From positions 1 to 64,000 of the forward strand of contig NZ_LOFH01000005.1 of NCBI RefSeq assembly GCF_001469215.1: a DNA stretch of 64,000 bases. The letters are read 5' to 3'. The translations under genes were made by a program, and so were the position numbers. Position 1 is the first letter of the stretch; each line of letters opens with the position of its first letter. The notes under the pieces were generated by a model, which was not told where the DNA came from, searched no databases, and saw only the letters and a list, made by a program, of their open reading frames with translations. Source of the DNA: Pseudoalteromonas sp. H105 (GTDB lineage: Bacteria; Pseudomonadota; Gammaproteobacteria; Enterobacterales; Alteromonadaceae). Shown piece by piece: positions 27,485 through 37,158 of the stretch.

Positions 27485-27529
27485 TGCAAAGAAAAAGAAT
27501 ATACCTAGGTATATTCTTTTTTCTTTGCA
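27485..27529 (-). terminator. Long AT-rich palindrome, terminator of the LruC-lipoprotein operon
   Basis: A 45-base inverted repeat (TGCAAAGAAAAAGAATATAC and its near-perfect complement, centred on CCTAGG at about 27504-27509) lies 14 bases after the lipoprotein stop. On the minus strand it ends in a T-rich arm. It sits immediately upstream of the EEP start, so it could also isolate or regulate that gene. Confidence 0.7.
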
Positions 27530-27542
27530 TTATTACTTTCTA

Positions 27543-28028
27543 TTAGCGAATCTCGAATACCTGGTCATTTTGTTGTGTATCGAACTGCCATGAATAGGAT
27601 AATGGCTCAGTGCTGGCGTCATAAAACCAAATCTCAGCGACTAAATCGATATCTTGACGACTCATGACAATGGTTGTTTCAACCATGCCTTGCATTAAAG
27701 GCGTTCTTACAACACAATTATTGTAGTCTGCACGGTCTGAATCGCCTTTTCTGTAACACACATTTAGATATGCACGTTGGTCACCCGCATTTAAGTTTAC
27801 GTCTATATCGAGTTCAAACTTAGTCGATAAATTAAAATCATCCTCGATAGTTAACCCCATTACTCCCTCTGAAGCAGGCTCTGTCGTTGATGTATCGGTT
27901 GATACTGTGCTCGTAGTTGTAGTGGCTGTTGTTGCTTGTACTGGTGTTGGCGTTGATTTTTCATCGCCGCCGCCACCACATGCCGTTAAGCACACTGAAA
28001 AACATAAAGTAATCGTTAACTTATTCAT
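27543..28028 (-). CDS. Small lipoprotein of unknown function, partner of the LruC protein
   Basis: A 161-residue predicted lipoprotein: signal MNKLTITLCFSVCLTAC with lipobox LTAC (Cys17), a GGGG linker, a Thr/Ser-rich low-complexity stretch (about 25-55), then a compact C-terminal domain of about 100 residues with two cysteines (VCYRKGDSD and NNCVVRTPL) that may pair. I do not recognise the domain. Its ATG overlaps the stop of the upstream LruC gene (TAATG), so the two are translationally coupled and probably work together at the cell surface. Confidence 0.75.
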   Translation of the reverse strand: MNKLTITLCFSVCLTACGGGGDEKSTPTPVQATTATTTTSTVSTDTSTTEPASEGVMGLTIEDDFNLSTKFELDIDVNLNAGDQRAYLNVCYRKGDSDRADYNNCVVRTPLMQGMVETTIVMSRQDIDLVAEIWFYDASTEPLSYSWQFDTQQNDQVFEIR

Positions 28029-30223
28029 TATTGTTCCCCTTCTGCAACGACATTGTTTGCATTGTAATTTTCAAACCATTGAGAGTTTTGTTGCCCTGAA
28101 GATTCAGCAAAGCGAGCAAAGCGGTCATAAGCAATTGTAATATCAACGCCTTCAAGTGGGTGTAGCCACTGTGTGCCGACTTCGATAGCCCAAGGCAAGC
28201 CGTTTTCAGTTTGAAAAAATAAGTTACTTGCTGGGTCACTTATGTCGTCACTTTGTTCATACTTAAACAACGCGTTATCAAATGCCTCTGTTGGTTGCTG
28301 GTTTTTCATATGAACCTCCCAACTGCGCGCTTGTTTACCAACTAAGAAATCACCATGATAAAACCCTTCACTCGCAAAGATAAACGGATCTAACAAGGTA
28401 CCAGGAGATACCGATTTTGCTTTAGGTGCTTTGAGAGGAATAGTCATTGAAAACGACACTTTCATATTAATATCGCAATCTTTTTGCGTTCGAAAGTAGC
28501 TGCATCCAGTTTCAGGGGTAACATACTCCCATGTATCTTGCATAAATATCAAAATAGCGTTTTTACGATCAGCTTCTAACACAGGCTTATTCTGTAATTT
28601 TCCATCGATAAGATAGGTGATATTTGCCTCATCAACCTCATCACGCAAAATAGCCAACGTGTTGTTGCCAACCGTTTCTGTCAAGCTAACCGCAAAGCCA
28701 TTGTGATAGGTTGCGCCAATCCCGATTAATTGACCTTCAATTCTGTAACCAACAACATTGCTATCTTCAATTAATTGCGTGGTACGGTAGTTTAAAACAA
28801 CATCATTAAAATCATAATCCCCTGCAAATGGCCATTTGTCTTCATAAGCAAGGGTAACCCAATCGCTCTCACCGGGGTAAACAGCACTGGCAAATGTAGT
28901 GATTTCGTAATCTTCAACCTCGCCACCTAATACGCCACCCGTTGCCGTGATCAACGATGCCTCGGTTCCATCCGTAACCCTAAAGCGCGCCCACGTTTGG
29001 CCTGACTTTGTATCACTGGGAACATCAACTAAAATACTATTGTCCCCCGCGTTTAACACCGTTTTAGTCACCATTCGTTCCGTTTCGCTGAATACTCCAT
29101 TTTGATCCCAATCAAACCAAGCATATAAAAAGCTTTCTGCTGAAGCATTCACAATAATTTGACTTGTTTGCCCTGCCGAAAAGGCAGTAACAAAGCGAAC
29201 ACCATCATCAGAAGCATCAACAAAGTTGCTAGCAAGGTCGCTGTCTGTATTTATATTCTCACCGTCAACACTGGCCCCTAAATAAATCAGATTACTGTTA
29301 TCACTGTTAGGATCAAATAAGTGGCGTGCCCCGCTTTGTTCTAAACTAGTTCGGTAAGGAAAAGGCGCGTCACCAAAGTCGATTGAACTATCCGTTACTT
29401 TTACCTCAGCAATTGCGCAACGAGCGCCATCATTTTGGCTTGATTTAGGCCCAGAGGTAAAAACATTTGCTACCGGCGTGTAACCCACAACAGGACTGGT
29501 ACTTAAATCTACTTTGTGAATTTTACCGCTTTTATTATTACTAAAATAAAACTGACCATTGATATCAAAATATGCCGCGCCAAATGCCCCTGTATCAGTG
29601 CCGATATCAAGTTGGGTGATAAACTGACTGGTGTTTGCGTCTACATTTATCTCATGTAAATCACCATTAGACTCAACGGCATAAAGCAAATTACTTTGAG
29701 GGTGAAATGCAAAATCATAAATCCCTAGTTTCCAATTTTCTGTTCCAGGCATAAGATTAGCGTTAATGGGCGCATCTAAGTCGCCATCTAAATCGATTTC
29801 ATACAGCCCGAACCTTGGAGAATACACATAATATGAAGCGCTTTGTGCTGCATCTTCGCCTATGACACGCACATCGCCAACATAAAAATTAGTATCTGGG
29901 AGGCCTAAAATATCAAGGCGAGTCATCTCGTAATCACTACCAATTTGTACAACACTTTTGGGGGCTTGACGACTAAAGCCATACAGGTATTGATTTTTGT
30001 AGTTAAAGCCAACCGCATTAACGCTTTCATTGTTCGCTTCTGCAGAGAACGTAAGCTGCGAAGCTAAAACGGTTGATTTTGCTGAAACCAAGTCTATTCC
30101 ATAGAGTTGTGCATTCGCATCCTGCATTAAAAATGCTTGGCTCGGACACGTATCGAATGACTGGCTAAACGCGGTGCATGGGAGTAGCAATAAACATGCT
30201 TTTGCTAAATAGGTTAATTTCAT
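28028..30223 (-). CDS. Secreted LruC/GEVEDY-domain surface protein, probable biofilm matrix component
   Basis: A 731-residue exported protein with signal peptide MKLTYLAKACLLLLPCTAFS. Residues about 25-270 resemble the repeat-propeller region of many surface proteins (QLYGIDLVSAKSTVL, LYAVESNGDLHEINVD). A middle domain carries DFGDAPFPY and ends in the GEVEDYEI motif (about 440). The C-terminal part is an LruC domain (FAGDYDFNDVVLNYR; LEVHMKN-like end). These domains occur in Vibrio, Shewanella and Pseudoalteromonas surface proteins. A sigma-54 site and the exact enhancer word precede it, so I infer co-production with the polysaccharide. AGGGG lies 5 bases before the ATG. Confidence 0.85.
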   Translation of the reverse strand: MKLTYLAKACLLLLPCTAFSQSFDTCPSQAFLMQDANAQLYGIDLVSAKSTVLASQLTFSAEANNESVNAVGFNYKNQYLYGFSRQAPKSVVQIGSDYEMTRLDILGLPDTNFYVGDVRVIGEDAAQSASYYVYSPRFGLYEIDLDGDLDAPINANLMPGTENWKLGIYDFAFHPQSNLLYAVESNGDLHEINVDANTSQFITQLDIGTDTGAFGAAYFDINGQFYFSNNKSGKIHKVDLSTSPVVGYTPVANVFTSGPKSSQNDGARCAIAEVKVTDSSIDFGDAPFPYRTSLEQSGARHLFDPNSDNSNLIYLGASVDGENINTDSDLASNFVDASDDGVRFVTAFSAGQTSQIIVNASAESFLYAWFDWDQNGVFSETERMVTKTVLNAGDNSILVDVPSDTKSGQTWARFRVTDGTEASLITATGGVLGGEVEDYEITTFASAVYPGESDWVTLAYEDKWPFAGDYDFNDVVLNYRTTQLIEDSNVVGYRIEGQLIGIGATYHNGFAVSLTETVGNNTLAILRDEVDEANITYLIDGKLQNKPVLEADRKNAILIFMQDTWEYVTPETGCSYFRTQKDCDINMKVSFSMTIPLKAPKAKSVSPGTLLDPFIFASEGFYHGDFLVGKQARSWEVHMKNQQPTEAFDNALFKYEQSDDISDPASNLFFQTENGLPWAIEVGTQWLHPLEGVDITIAYDRFARFAESSGQQNSQWFENYNANNVVAEGEQ

Positions 30224-30258
30224 TAGATACCCCTAAAAAGTTAAGTGATTAAACAAAT

Positions 30259-30273
30259 GCAGGCTTCATTCCA
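30259..30273 (-). promoter_or_regulatory. Sigma-54 promoter of the LruC-lipoprotein operon
   Basis: The minus strand reads TGGAATGAAGCCTGC, with GG and GC exactly 10 bases apart and the same TGGAATG upstream half as the promoter at 5641. The predicted start near 30247 gives a 24-base leader carrying the AGGGG ribosome site. Confidence 0.65.
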
Positions 30274-30346
30274 AAATTTAACCAATTGATATTTAATATT
30301 AAATATATTCATAAAAGGCATAGAGTGCATCTTGCAACTCAATTTT

Positions 30347-30358
30347 TTGCATTATGCG
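30347..30358. promoter_or_regulatory. Enhancer word TTGCATTATGCG upstream of the LruC gene
   Basis: An exact 12-base copy of the word at 15009-15020, about 105 bases upstream of the predicted LruC start. A partial word, TTGCAACTC, lies at 30332. The 30224-30524 gap otherwise holds only the gmk promoter and leader. Confidence 0.65.
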
Positions 30359-30436
30359 AGTCTTTTTCGAACTAATACGAGGCCAAGGACTAATAACTGG
30401 CAGTTTGCCTGTGCGTTAACGCTATTAGCGTGATAG

Positions 30437-30466
30437 TTGAGTAAGACAAGAAAAATACAGTACAAT
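30437..30466 (+). promoter_or_regulatory. Sigma-70 promoter of gmk
   Basis: TTGAGT at 30437-30442 and TACAAT at 30461-30466 are separated by 18 bases. The predicted start is near 30473, about 52 bases before the gmk ATG. It is well clear of the LruC control elements. Confidence 0.5.
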
Positions 30467-30476
30467 AATAGAATTA

Positions 30477-30503
30477 AGGCTTAGCTCCATTAACGCTAAG
30501 CCT
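30477..30503 (+). promoter_or_regulatory. Hairpin in the gmk leader
   Basis: AGGCTTAGC and GCTAAGCCT form a perfect 9-bp stem with a 9-base loop, followed by CTTTCATTTT and then the ribosome site and start codon of gmk. It could be an attenuator or translational control hairpin, or a leftover terminator for readthrough from the left. Confidence 0.45.
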
Positions 30504-30524
30504 CTTTCATTTTAGGTAACGAGC

Positions 30525-31145
30525 ATGGCACATAATCGCGGAAATCTATTTATCCTATCAGCCCCTTCGGGAGCTGGTAAATCAAGCTTAATAAATGCGT
30601 TATTAGCAAAGCATACAGATATGAAAGTATCTGTATCACACACCACTCGTTCTCCTCGACCTGGAGAAGACAATGGTGTGCACTACCACTTTGCAACAGT
30701 TGATGAATTCAAAGCACTTATTGAAAAGAATGATTTCTTTGAATGGGCTCAAGTATTTGATAATTATTACGGCACATCTAAACAAGCTATCGAAGAACAA
30801 CTTGCTGCGGGTATTGATGTATTTTTAGATATTGATTGGCAAGGCGCACAACAAATGCGCAACCTAGTTGATGATATAGAAACCATCTTTATTTTACCTC
30901 CTTCTAAAGATGAATTAGAAACCCGTTTAAACAATCGAGGTCAAGACTCAGCAGAAGTGATTGCCGGGCGTATGGCACAAGCACAATCAGAAAGCTCGCA
31001 TTATAATGAGTATGATTATTTAGTGATAAACGATGACTTTGAAACCGCACTCACGCAGCTAGAAACAATTGTGCTCGCAAAACGCCTGTCATTAAAATGT
31101 CAGGCAGTAAAACATCAACGATTAATCGCTGATCTGATAAAATAA
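30525..31145 (+). CDS. gmk: Guanylate kinase
   Basis: Gmk phosphorylates GMP to GDP in the cytosol. The 206-residue product has the P-loop [15 protein letters not shown] (12-26), the GMP-binding segments [14 protein letters not shown] and [12 protein letters not shown], and [12 protein letters not shown]. Length is normal. It precedes rpoZ and spoT in the order found across gammaproteobacteria, which groups guanine-nucleotide and ppGpp functions. Confidence 0.97.
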   Translation: MAHNRGNLFILSAPSGAGKSSLINALLAKHTDMKVSVSHTTRSPRPGEDNGVHYHFATVDEFKALIEKNDFFEWAQVFDNYYGTSKQAIEEQLAAGIDVFLDIDWQGAQQMRNLVDDIETIFILPPSKDELETRLNNRGQDSAEVIAGRMAQAQSESSHYNEYDYLVINDDFETALTQLETIVLAKRLSLKCQAVKHQRLIADLIK

Positions 31146-31249
31146 CTGTTTAAACATTTATAGATAAAAATTAACCACTAGCTATTGGCGAATCTTACTC
31201 TGTGCAGTAAACTACGTCTTTGCTTAAAAATTTATTTGGAGTGCTGAAG

Positions 31250-31525
31250 ATGGCTCGCGTAACTGTTGAAGATGCAGTAGATGCAATTGGTAATCGTTTT
31301 GACTTAATTTTAGTTGCGGCTCGTCGTGCCCGCCAAATCGCTGTGGGCGGTAAAAACCCACTTGTTGACCCTGAGAACGATAAGCCAACCGTTGTTGCTT
31401 TACGTGAAATCGAACTTGGTTTAGTTGATAGCTCATCAATGGATGTTATTGATCGTGAAGAGCAACAACATCAAGAAGCGGCGGAAATGGCTGCTGTTGC
31501 TGCTATCGTTGGTGGCAACCAATAA
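31250..31525 (+). CDS. rpoZ: RNA polymerase omega subunit
   Basis: A 91-residue omega subunit starting [19 protein letters not shown], with the family core [20 protein letters not shown]. Ten more codons are open upstream, but the ATG at 31250 has GGAG 8 bases before it and gives the conserved N-terminus. Omega aids assembly of RNA polymerase and forms part of a ppGpp site, fitting its place before spoT. The C-terminal tail is acidic and Ala-rich. Confidence 0.97.
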   Translation: MARVTVEDAVDAIGNRFDLILVAARRARQIAVGGKNPLVDPENDKPTVVALREIELGLVDSSSMDVIDREEQQHQEAAEMAAVAAIVGGNQ

Positions 31526-31547
31526 TCTGACTTCCCGGTCTGATTTA

Positions 31548-31594
31548 GCCAGCGGCGTAGTATTTCTACTCTAGCCGTTGGCAATCCCCTCTTT
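31548..31594 (+). terminator. Possible terminator after rpoZ
   Basis: GCCAGCGGC and GCCGTTGGC form a 9-bp stem with one G-T pair around an inner GTAG/CTAC stem, followed by AATCCCCTCTTTTC. The T-run is short, so termination may be partial and allow readthrough into spoT. Confidence 0.45.
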
Positions 31595-31653
31595 TCATCG
31601 TATATTCTAAACATACCGTTACCTATTTGCTTCACTAGAACATTGGAGTGTGA

Positions 31654-33759
31654 ATGTATCTTTTTGAAGGTCTAAAAAAGAAAATATCAGAATATTTGCC
31701 ACCGGCAGATGTAGAACTGGTGCAAAAAGCCTATGTTGTTGCGCGAGAAGCGCACGAGGGGCAAACTCGCTCGAGTGGCGAACCTTATATTACTCACCCT
31801 GTTGAAGTAACCCAAATTCTTGCTGGCATGCATTTAGACCATGAAACCCTCATGGCAGCTTTGATGCATGATGTGATTGAAGATACTGACTTCAGCCAAC
31901 AAGACTTAGCCGACATCTTTGGTGACACTGTCGCAGAATTGGTTGAGGGTGTCAGTAAGCTCGATAAGCTCAGCTTCAAAGATAAAAAAGAATTTCAAGC
32001 AGAAAACTATCGTAAAATGATTATGGCAATGACGCAGGATATTCGCGTCATTTTAATCAAACTCGCTGATCGTACTCATAATATGCGCACGTTAGGTGCA
32101 CTTCGCCCAGATAAGCGCCGTCGAATTGCACGTGAAACGCTTGAAATCTATGCCCCGATTGCCAACCGCTTAGGTATTCATGATATTAAAAATGAACTAG
32201 AGGATTTAGGATTTCAAGCCCTTTACCCTATGCGTCATCGCGCTCTGAAATCACAAGTGGCAAAAGCCCGTGGTAATCGCAAAGAAGTCATTTCTAATAT
32301 TCAAACTGAGATCACTGCACGCCTTGAAGAAGCAGGCATAAAAGCGGGTGTGTCAGGTCGTGAAAAGCATTTGTATAGCATTTATAAAAAAATGCTAAAT
32401 AAAGAGCTTTTATTTAATGAAGTCATGGATATCTATGCTTTTAGAATTGCAGTTGACTCCATGGATACCTGCTACCGCGTGCTTGGTGTTGCGCATAATC
32501 TTTATAAACCAATAGAAACACGTTTTAAAGATTATATTGCAGTACCTAAAACTAATGGCTATCAATCGCTCCACACCTCCTTGGTTGGGCCTCATGGGAT
32601 ACCAGTCGAAATACAAATTAGAACTCACGACATGGATCACATGGCTGATAAAGGTGTTGCTGCACACTGGATGTATAAAAAATCAGGTGATGGTGCTGGC
32701 CATACAGCGCAACAACGTGCTCGTCAATGGATGCAAAGCCTACTTGAACTTCAGCAAAGTGCTGGCTCTTCGTTTGAATTCGTTGAAAATGTTAAAACTG
32801 AGCTTTTCCCTGAGGAAATTTATGTATTTACGCCAGATGGTAGAATAGTTGAATTACCGATGGGCGCCACTGCTGTTGATTTTGCTTATGCAGTCCACAC
32901 AGATGTAGGCAACACCTGTGTAGGTGCGCGTGTTAATCGCAAGCCACACCCATTGAGTAAAGCGTTAGACACAGGACAAACAGTCGAAGTTATTACCAGC
33001 TCTGGCGCACACCCAAATGCAACATGGCTTAACTTTATTGTGACTGGTAAAGCACGATTAGGCATTCGTAACTATTTAAAAAATCAACACCACGAAGAAG
33101 CATTACAACTGGGTAGACGTTTACTTGACTCAGCATTAGGTGAATCAAATTTAAATGACTTGCCAGATGAAAATATAACTCGCGTACTGAACGAACATAA
33201 CTTAAATACCGTATTAGAACTGTTGGTCGAAATTGGCTCTGGTAATCTTATGAGTATGCTCATTGCACGACGCTTGTTACAAAACGACGATGAAGATTTA
33301 AGTGATATAGCCAAAAATGCCAAAGCCACTATTATCGGCACAGAAGGTATGCTCGTTAATTATTCTAAATGTTGTCGACCTGTACCAGGTGATGCGATTA
33401 CGGCACACATTAGCCAAGGTAAAGGTGTTACCGTGCATCGCCAAGAATGTAAAAATATTCGTGGCTGGGAGTCTGAGCGCTCTAAATACCTCGTAGTGAA
33501 ATGGGATGACAACCCTGAAAAAGAATACATAGCTGCACTGCGTGTTGAAATAATTAACCACCAAGGTGCACTCGCTAAATTGACCAATGTAGTTGCGACT
33601 ACACAAGCAAACATTGTAGAAATAGCGACCGACGAAAAAGAAAGCAACCTCTATGTGATAGACCTTGGGATCACCGTGAAAAATCGTATTCACGTTGCAA
33701 ACATTATGCGCAGAATCAGAGTTATGCCTGACGTACAAAAAGTCTATCGAAAAAAATAA
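31654..33759 (+). CDS. spoT: Bifunctional (p)ppGpp synthetase/hydrolase SpoT
   Basis: A 701-residue RSH protein. The HD hydrolase is intact ([34 protein letters not shown]), followed by the synthetase ([33 protein letters not shown]), a TGS domain ([20 protein letters not shown]), a zinc-finger-like region with [12 protein letters not shown], and a C-terminal ACT domain. It controls the stringent response from the cytosol. Length and order match E. coli SpoT. Its likely targets include the rrn promoter at the left of this window. Confidence 0.97.
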   Translation: MYLFEGLKKKISEYLPPADVELVQKAYVVAREAHEGQTRSSGEPYITHPVEVTQILAGMHLDHETLMAALMHDVIEDTDFSQQDLADIFGDTVAELVEGVSKLDKLSFKDKKEFQAENYRKMIMAMTQDIRVILIKLADRTHNMRTLGALRPDKRRRIARETLEIYAPIANRLGIHDIKNELEDLGFQALYPMRHRALKSQVAKARGNRKEVISNIQTEITARLEEAGIKAGVSGREKHLYSIYKKMLNKELLFNEVMDIYAFRIAVDSMDTCYRVLGVAHNLYKPIETRFKDYIAVPKTNGYQSLHTSLVGPHGIPVEIQIRTHDMDHMADKGVAAHWMYKKSGDGAGHTAQQRARQWMQSLLELQQSAGSSFEFVENVKTELFPEEIYVFTPDGRIVELPMGATAVDFAYAVHTDVGNTCVGARVNRKPHPLSKALDTGQTVEVITSSGAHPNATWLNFIVTGKARLGIRNYLKNQHHEEALQLGRRLLDSALGESNLNDLPDENITRVLNEHNLNTVLELLVEIGSGNLMSMLIARRLLQNDDEDLSDIAKNAKATIIGTEGMLVNYSKCCRPVPGDAITAHISQGKGVTVHRQECKNIRGWESERSKYLVVKWDDNPEKEYIAALRVEIINHQGALAKLTNVVATTQANIVEIATDEKESNLYVIDLGITVKNRIHVANIMRRIRVMPDVQKVYRKK

Positions 33760-33770
33760 ATAGGATAATC

Positions 33771-34163
33771 ATGAATAAAGCATTTATTTCTACTGATGAT
33801 GCACCAGCAGCAATCGGTACTTATAGCCAAGCAGTTAAAGTAGGCACCGCTGTTTACTTATCAGGTCAAATTCCGTTAGTGCCGGCAACCATGGAAGTGG
33901 TTTCAGAAGACTTTGCGGAGCAAACACATCAAGTTTTCAAAAATATCAGTGCAGTCTGTGTTGAAGCGGGCGGTACAATACAAGACTTAGTAAAAGTGAA
34001 TATTTATCTCACTGATTTATCAAACTTTGCTACTGTAAATGAAGTAATGAGCCAATACTTTAAAGCCCCTTACCCAGCACGTGCTGCAATTGGTGTACGT
34101 GCACTGCCTAAAAACGTGCAAGTTGAAATTGATGGTATTATGGAATTGCCTTCAACCAACTAG
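33771..34163 (+). CDS. ridA: 2-iminobutanoate/2-iminopropanoate deaminase RidA
   Basis: A 130-residue RidA (YjgF/YER057c) protein that hydrolyses reactive enamine/imine intermediates released by PLP enzymes. Family features: [44 protein letters not shown] and [20 protein letters not shown] with the catalytic Arg. It follows spoT after 11 bases with AGGA before the start, as in other gammaproteobacteria. Confidence 0.96.
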   Translation: MNKAFISTDDAPAAIGTYSQAVKVGTAVYLSGQIPLVPATMEVVSEDFAEQTHQVFKNISAVCVEAGGTIQDLVKVNIYLTDLSNFATVNEVMSQYFKAPYPARAAIGVRALPKNVQVEIDGIMELPSTN

Positions 34164-34174
34164 CATTTTTACTG

Positions 34175-34213
34175 AAACACTTGTTTGAGTATGCAATGAC
34201 TAAACAAGTGTTT
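34175..34213. repeat. 12-bp inverted repeat after ridA
   Basis: AAACACTTGTTT and its exact complement AAACAAGTGTTT flank a 15-base loop, 11 bases after the ridA stop. There is no following T-run on the plus strand, so it is not a classic terminator; it may stabilise the 3' end or be a Rho-related or protein site. Confidence 0.5.
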
Positions 34214-34334
34214 GCCAACAATATCAACCCACTTACTCCTTCTCCCTAATTCCTTGACAGTTTCTAAATTCTCTAGCACTCTATGGTTATAAATTTTGAT
34301 GACCTTTAACTTTAGTAGTGTAAAAGGATAATGT

Positions 34335-35939
34335 GTGTTTAAGCTTGCCCATAACGGAAACGTATTACTGGATGTTGTAGAGCATTCGCCACCTAGTGCG
34401 GCCTTCGTCGTCGAGGCACTTGAGCGCTCACAATTTTGCGACTATCGAGTAGAACATGACTCAATAAAAGCCTATTTTGATGCGCCAAATAACGAGCGTA
34501 CAATTGTTGTTGCCAGTAAACATGATGCTAAACTAGAAGTAACTATTGATAGTGAAAAGATGCTTGCTACGGGTGAACTAACCTTAGCTGAAGGTGGCAA
34601 AATACTTGACTTAGATACCGCTAAACAATTAATAGTCAAAGCTGGTGTCTCGCGTGGTTATAAACAAGCCTTTTTAGAACATTTACTACAACAACAATTT
34701 GAACTCGCCGCAGGTAAAACGGCAAAGGGAGTCCTTGCTAAAGGACGCCTCCCCGTAGATGGTCAATCATCACGCTTAATCCCTCATGTTGAAACATTAA
34801 AAAAACGCTTAAATTCTCCAAAACTGCGCGAAGATGGCACCGTTGATATGAGAGACTTTGGCAAGCTTGCCAATGTTGAACCTGGTACTTTGCTTATTCA
34901 ACAATTACCTGCAACCCCAGGTAAAGAAGGTTTCACAGTCACTGGAGATAGTATTTCAGCAAAGCCTGGAGAAAGCTCCCCCCTTGTCGCTGGCGACGGC
35001 ACTGAAATATCAAAAAACAATCCTTTAGAGTTAGTTTCAACAATTTCTGGTGTACCTATTGAAATAGCGAATGGGATGCGAGTAGATGATATTTACACAG
35101 TCAAAGATGTTGATGTAAAAAGCGGCCATGTGAACTTCGATGGCAGTGTGATAGTTACTCATAATATAGAACCAGGCATGAAAGTAACCGCCAAAGGCGA
35201 TATAACGGTTCTGGGAACTGTCGAATCGAGTGAGCTAACGGCACAAGGCAGCATTACAATTAAACAAGGTGTGATTGGTCACCAACTTGATGATAAAACG
35301 TTGTCTTGCAAAATAACTTGTCAGGGGGATGTTCATGTTTCGCATGCTCAATATAGTTTTTTGAGTGGGCACAATATATTTATCGACCGTCAAGCAAGCC
35401 ACTGCACAATGAAAGCTATTTCACTTTTGCAAGTGGGCCAAAACGAAAACCCACAAGGTAAAATATTTGGGGGTGAAATTATTGACGCAGGTATGGTGAT
35501 AGCCGGAGAAATTGGCAATGAATCTGGCGCTAAAATGGTACTAAATATGGCGTCATCAGCGGCAGACATCACAATACAAATAGATGAATGTTTAAAAGAA
35601 ACCGCTAAGGCAGAAGAGCAATTAGATACACTTCAAGCAACACTAGATAGAGCCGCTCTTGTAAAAGATGCTGAAAAGAAAAAAGCACTGCTTGCCAAAA
35701 TAGGGGCGACACAGCAGCATTATTGTCAACATGCGGAAGAGCTCGAAAAGCGTAAATCAAGCCTCGAACAACATTTGGATGATCTACTAAGTAACGCCAA
35801 CTTAGCGGTGAATAAAGCACTTCACTCTGGGGTTGAAATTCACATATTCGATAAAGTACTCAAAACTAACCGTAACTACCCTCCATGTAATGTTAAGTTG
35901 CAAGAGAAAAAAATAGAGATTGAGTTTAAAACCAGTTAA
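34335..35939 (+). CDS. FapA family (DUF342) protein
   Basis: A 534-residue DUF342/FapA protein. After about 170 N-terminal residues comes the family core (DFGKLANVEPGTLLIQQLP, TPGKEGFTVTGDSI, EIANGMRVDDIYTVKDVDVK, VNFDGSVIVTHNIEPGMKV), a predicted right-handed beta-helix, then a coiled coil (about 415-490) and a short end. Related proteins in Vibrio and Pseudomonas are linked to flagellar placement or polar functions; the role here is unknown. The start is GTG with AAGGA 7 bases before it; a nearer ATG is out of frame. A terminator follows. Confidence 0.85.
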   Translation: MFKLAHNGNVLLDVVEHSPPSAAFVVEALERSQFCDYRVEHDSIKAYFDAPNNERTIVVASKHDAKLEVTIDSEKMLATGELTLAEGGKILDLDTAKQLIVKAGVSRGYKQAFLEHLLQQQFELAAGKTAKGVLAKGRLPVDGQSSRLIPHVETLKKRLNSPKLREDGTVDMRDFGKLANVEPGTLLIQQLPATPGKEGFTVTGDSISAKPGESSPLVAGDGTEISKNNPLELVSTISGVPIEIANGMRVDDIYTVKDVDVKSGHVNFDGSVIVTHNIEPGMKVTAKGDITVLGTVESSELTAQGSITIKQGVIGHQLDDKTLSCKITCQGDVHVSHAQYSFLSGHNIFIDRQASHCTMKAISLLQVGQNENPQGKIFGGEIIDAGMVIAGEIGNESGAKMVLNMASSAADITIQIDECLKETAKAEEQLDTLQATLDRAALVKDAEKKKALLAKIGATQQHYCQHAEELEKRKSSLEQHLDDLLSNANLAVNKALHSGVEIHIFDKVLKTNRNYPPCNVKLQEKKIEIEFKTS

Positions 35940-35942
35940 TAA

Positions 35943-35965
35943 AGAGGCTTTTCAGCCTCTTTTTT
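35943..35965 (+). terminator. Rho-independent terminator after the FapA-family gene
   Basis: AGAGGCT / AGCCTCT stem with a TTTC loop and six Ts, just after the stop codon. It lies between two convergent genes. Confidence 0.9.
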
Positions 35966-35974
35966 GACTCATGT

Positions 35975-36970
35975 TTATAAAATTTCGCTCACTTGCTGTT
36001 TTACCTCATCGCCCCACACACCGACTTGCACTTGACCAATATGCTTCTTTTGTAATAGCAACATAGCTAAACGCGACTGCCCTATTCCACCACCAATCGT
36101 CTGTGGAAATTCATTAGCTAACAATTGTTTATGCCAATCAAACTCTAATCTTGCTTGATCTGCGGTAATGGCAAGTTGTTTTACTAGCGCCGTCGCATCG
36201 ACACGAATACCCATGGATGAAATTTCAAATGCATCTTCAAGTACAGGGTTCCACACAATAATATCACCATTGAGTCCACTGTATTGCTCACAGGTTGCAC
36301 TAGACCAATCATCGTAGTCTGGTGCGCGCACATCATGTATTTTCGCATCCCCTAACGGCCCACCAATGCCGATTAAAAAGACGGCGCCATATTCTTGCGA
36401 TATCGCTTTTTCTCGCTGTTTTGCTGTGAAATCAGGATACATTTGACGCAGCTGCTCAGAATGAACAAAGGTAATGTCTGCAGGTAAAAAACCACGGATA
36501 CCAAATTCATCTTCAACAAATTGCTCTGTGGCTTTTAGGCCTTGATACAATACTTTTACGGTGTGTTTTAATTTATCTAAGGAGCGTTCAGAGCTGGCAC
36601 AAATCACTTTCTCCCAATCCCATTGATCAACATATACAGAATGGATTGGACTCAAAGACTCTTCGTCAGGGCGCAATGCTTTCATATGAGTATATAAGCC
36701 CTCCCCTACGCTAAATTCATATTGCGCTAATGTTTTGCGCTTCCACTTAGCTAATGAATGTACAACCTCAAATTGACTGCTTGGTAGCGTTTTAACATTA
36801 ACGCTAACCGCATTTTCAGTACCACTTAAGTTGTCCTGAATACCATCACCTACTTTAGCCAAAATTGGCGCCTGCACTTCAACTAACCCAAGCAGCTCTT
36901 CCAGTTGCTGTGAAAAAAACTGCTTAACTTTACTTATTTGCTGCTGTTGCTGCACATAGTGTGAACTCAT
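35975..36970 (-). CDS. asnA: Aspartate--ammonia ligase (asparagine synthetase A)
   Basis: AsnA makes asparagine from aspartate, ammonia and ATP. The 331-residue product has the usual length. Features: [51 protein letters not shown], and [21 protein letters not shown] start it at 36970, where GAGG lies 9 bases upstream; the frame is open five codons further. It is divergent from asnC, its usual activator. Confidence 0.96.
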   Translation of the reverse strand: MSSHYVQQQQQISKVKQFFSQQLEELLGLVEVQAPILAKVGDGIQDNLSGTENAVSVNVKTLPSSQFEVVHSLAKWKRKTLAQYEFSVGEGLYTHMKALRPDEESLSPIHSVYVDQWDWEKVICASSERSLDKLKHTVKVLYQGLKATEQFVEDEFGIRGFLPADITFVHSEQLRQMYPDFTAKQREKAISQEYGAVFLIGIGGPLGDAKIHDVRAPDYDDWSSATCEQYSGLNGDIIVWNPVLEDAFEISSMGIRVDATALVKQLAITADQARLEFDWHKQLLANEFPQTIGGGIGQSRLAMLLLQKKHIGQVQVGVWGDEVKQQVSEIL

Positions 36971-37158
36971 AATAATTGGCCTCATTCCCAGTTATTGTTT
37001 TTTAGTTGTTTTACCCTGCGGGAAAACTCAATAAAACAATCCTCAATCATTTAGCAACTAAATTCAATAACCGATAACAAAAAGACCTTTTATATATAAA
37101 TACAATCAATTTAATGGTATAAAAAATAAAAATACGATAATTAAAGCAGCTTATTTAT

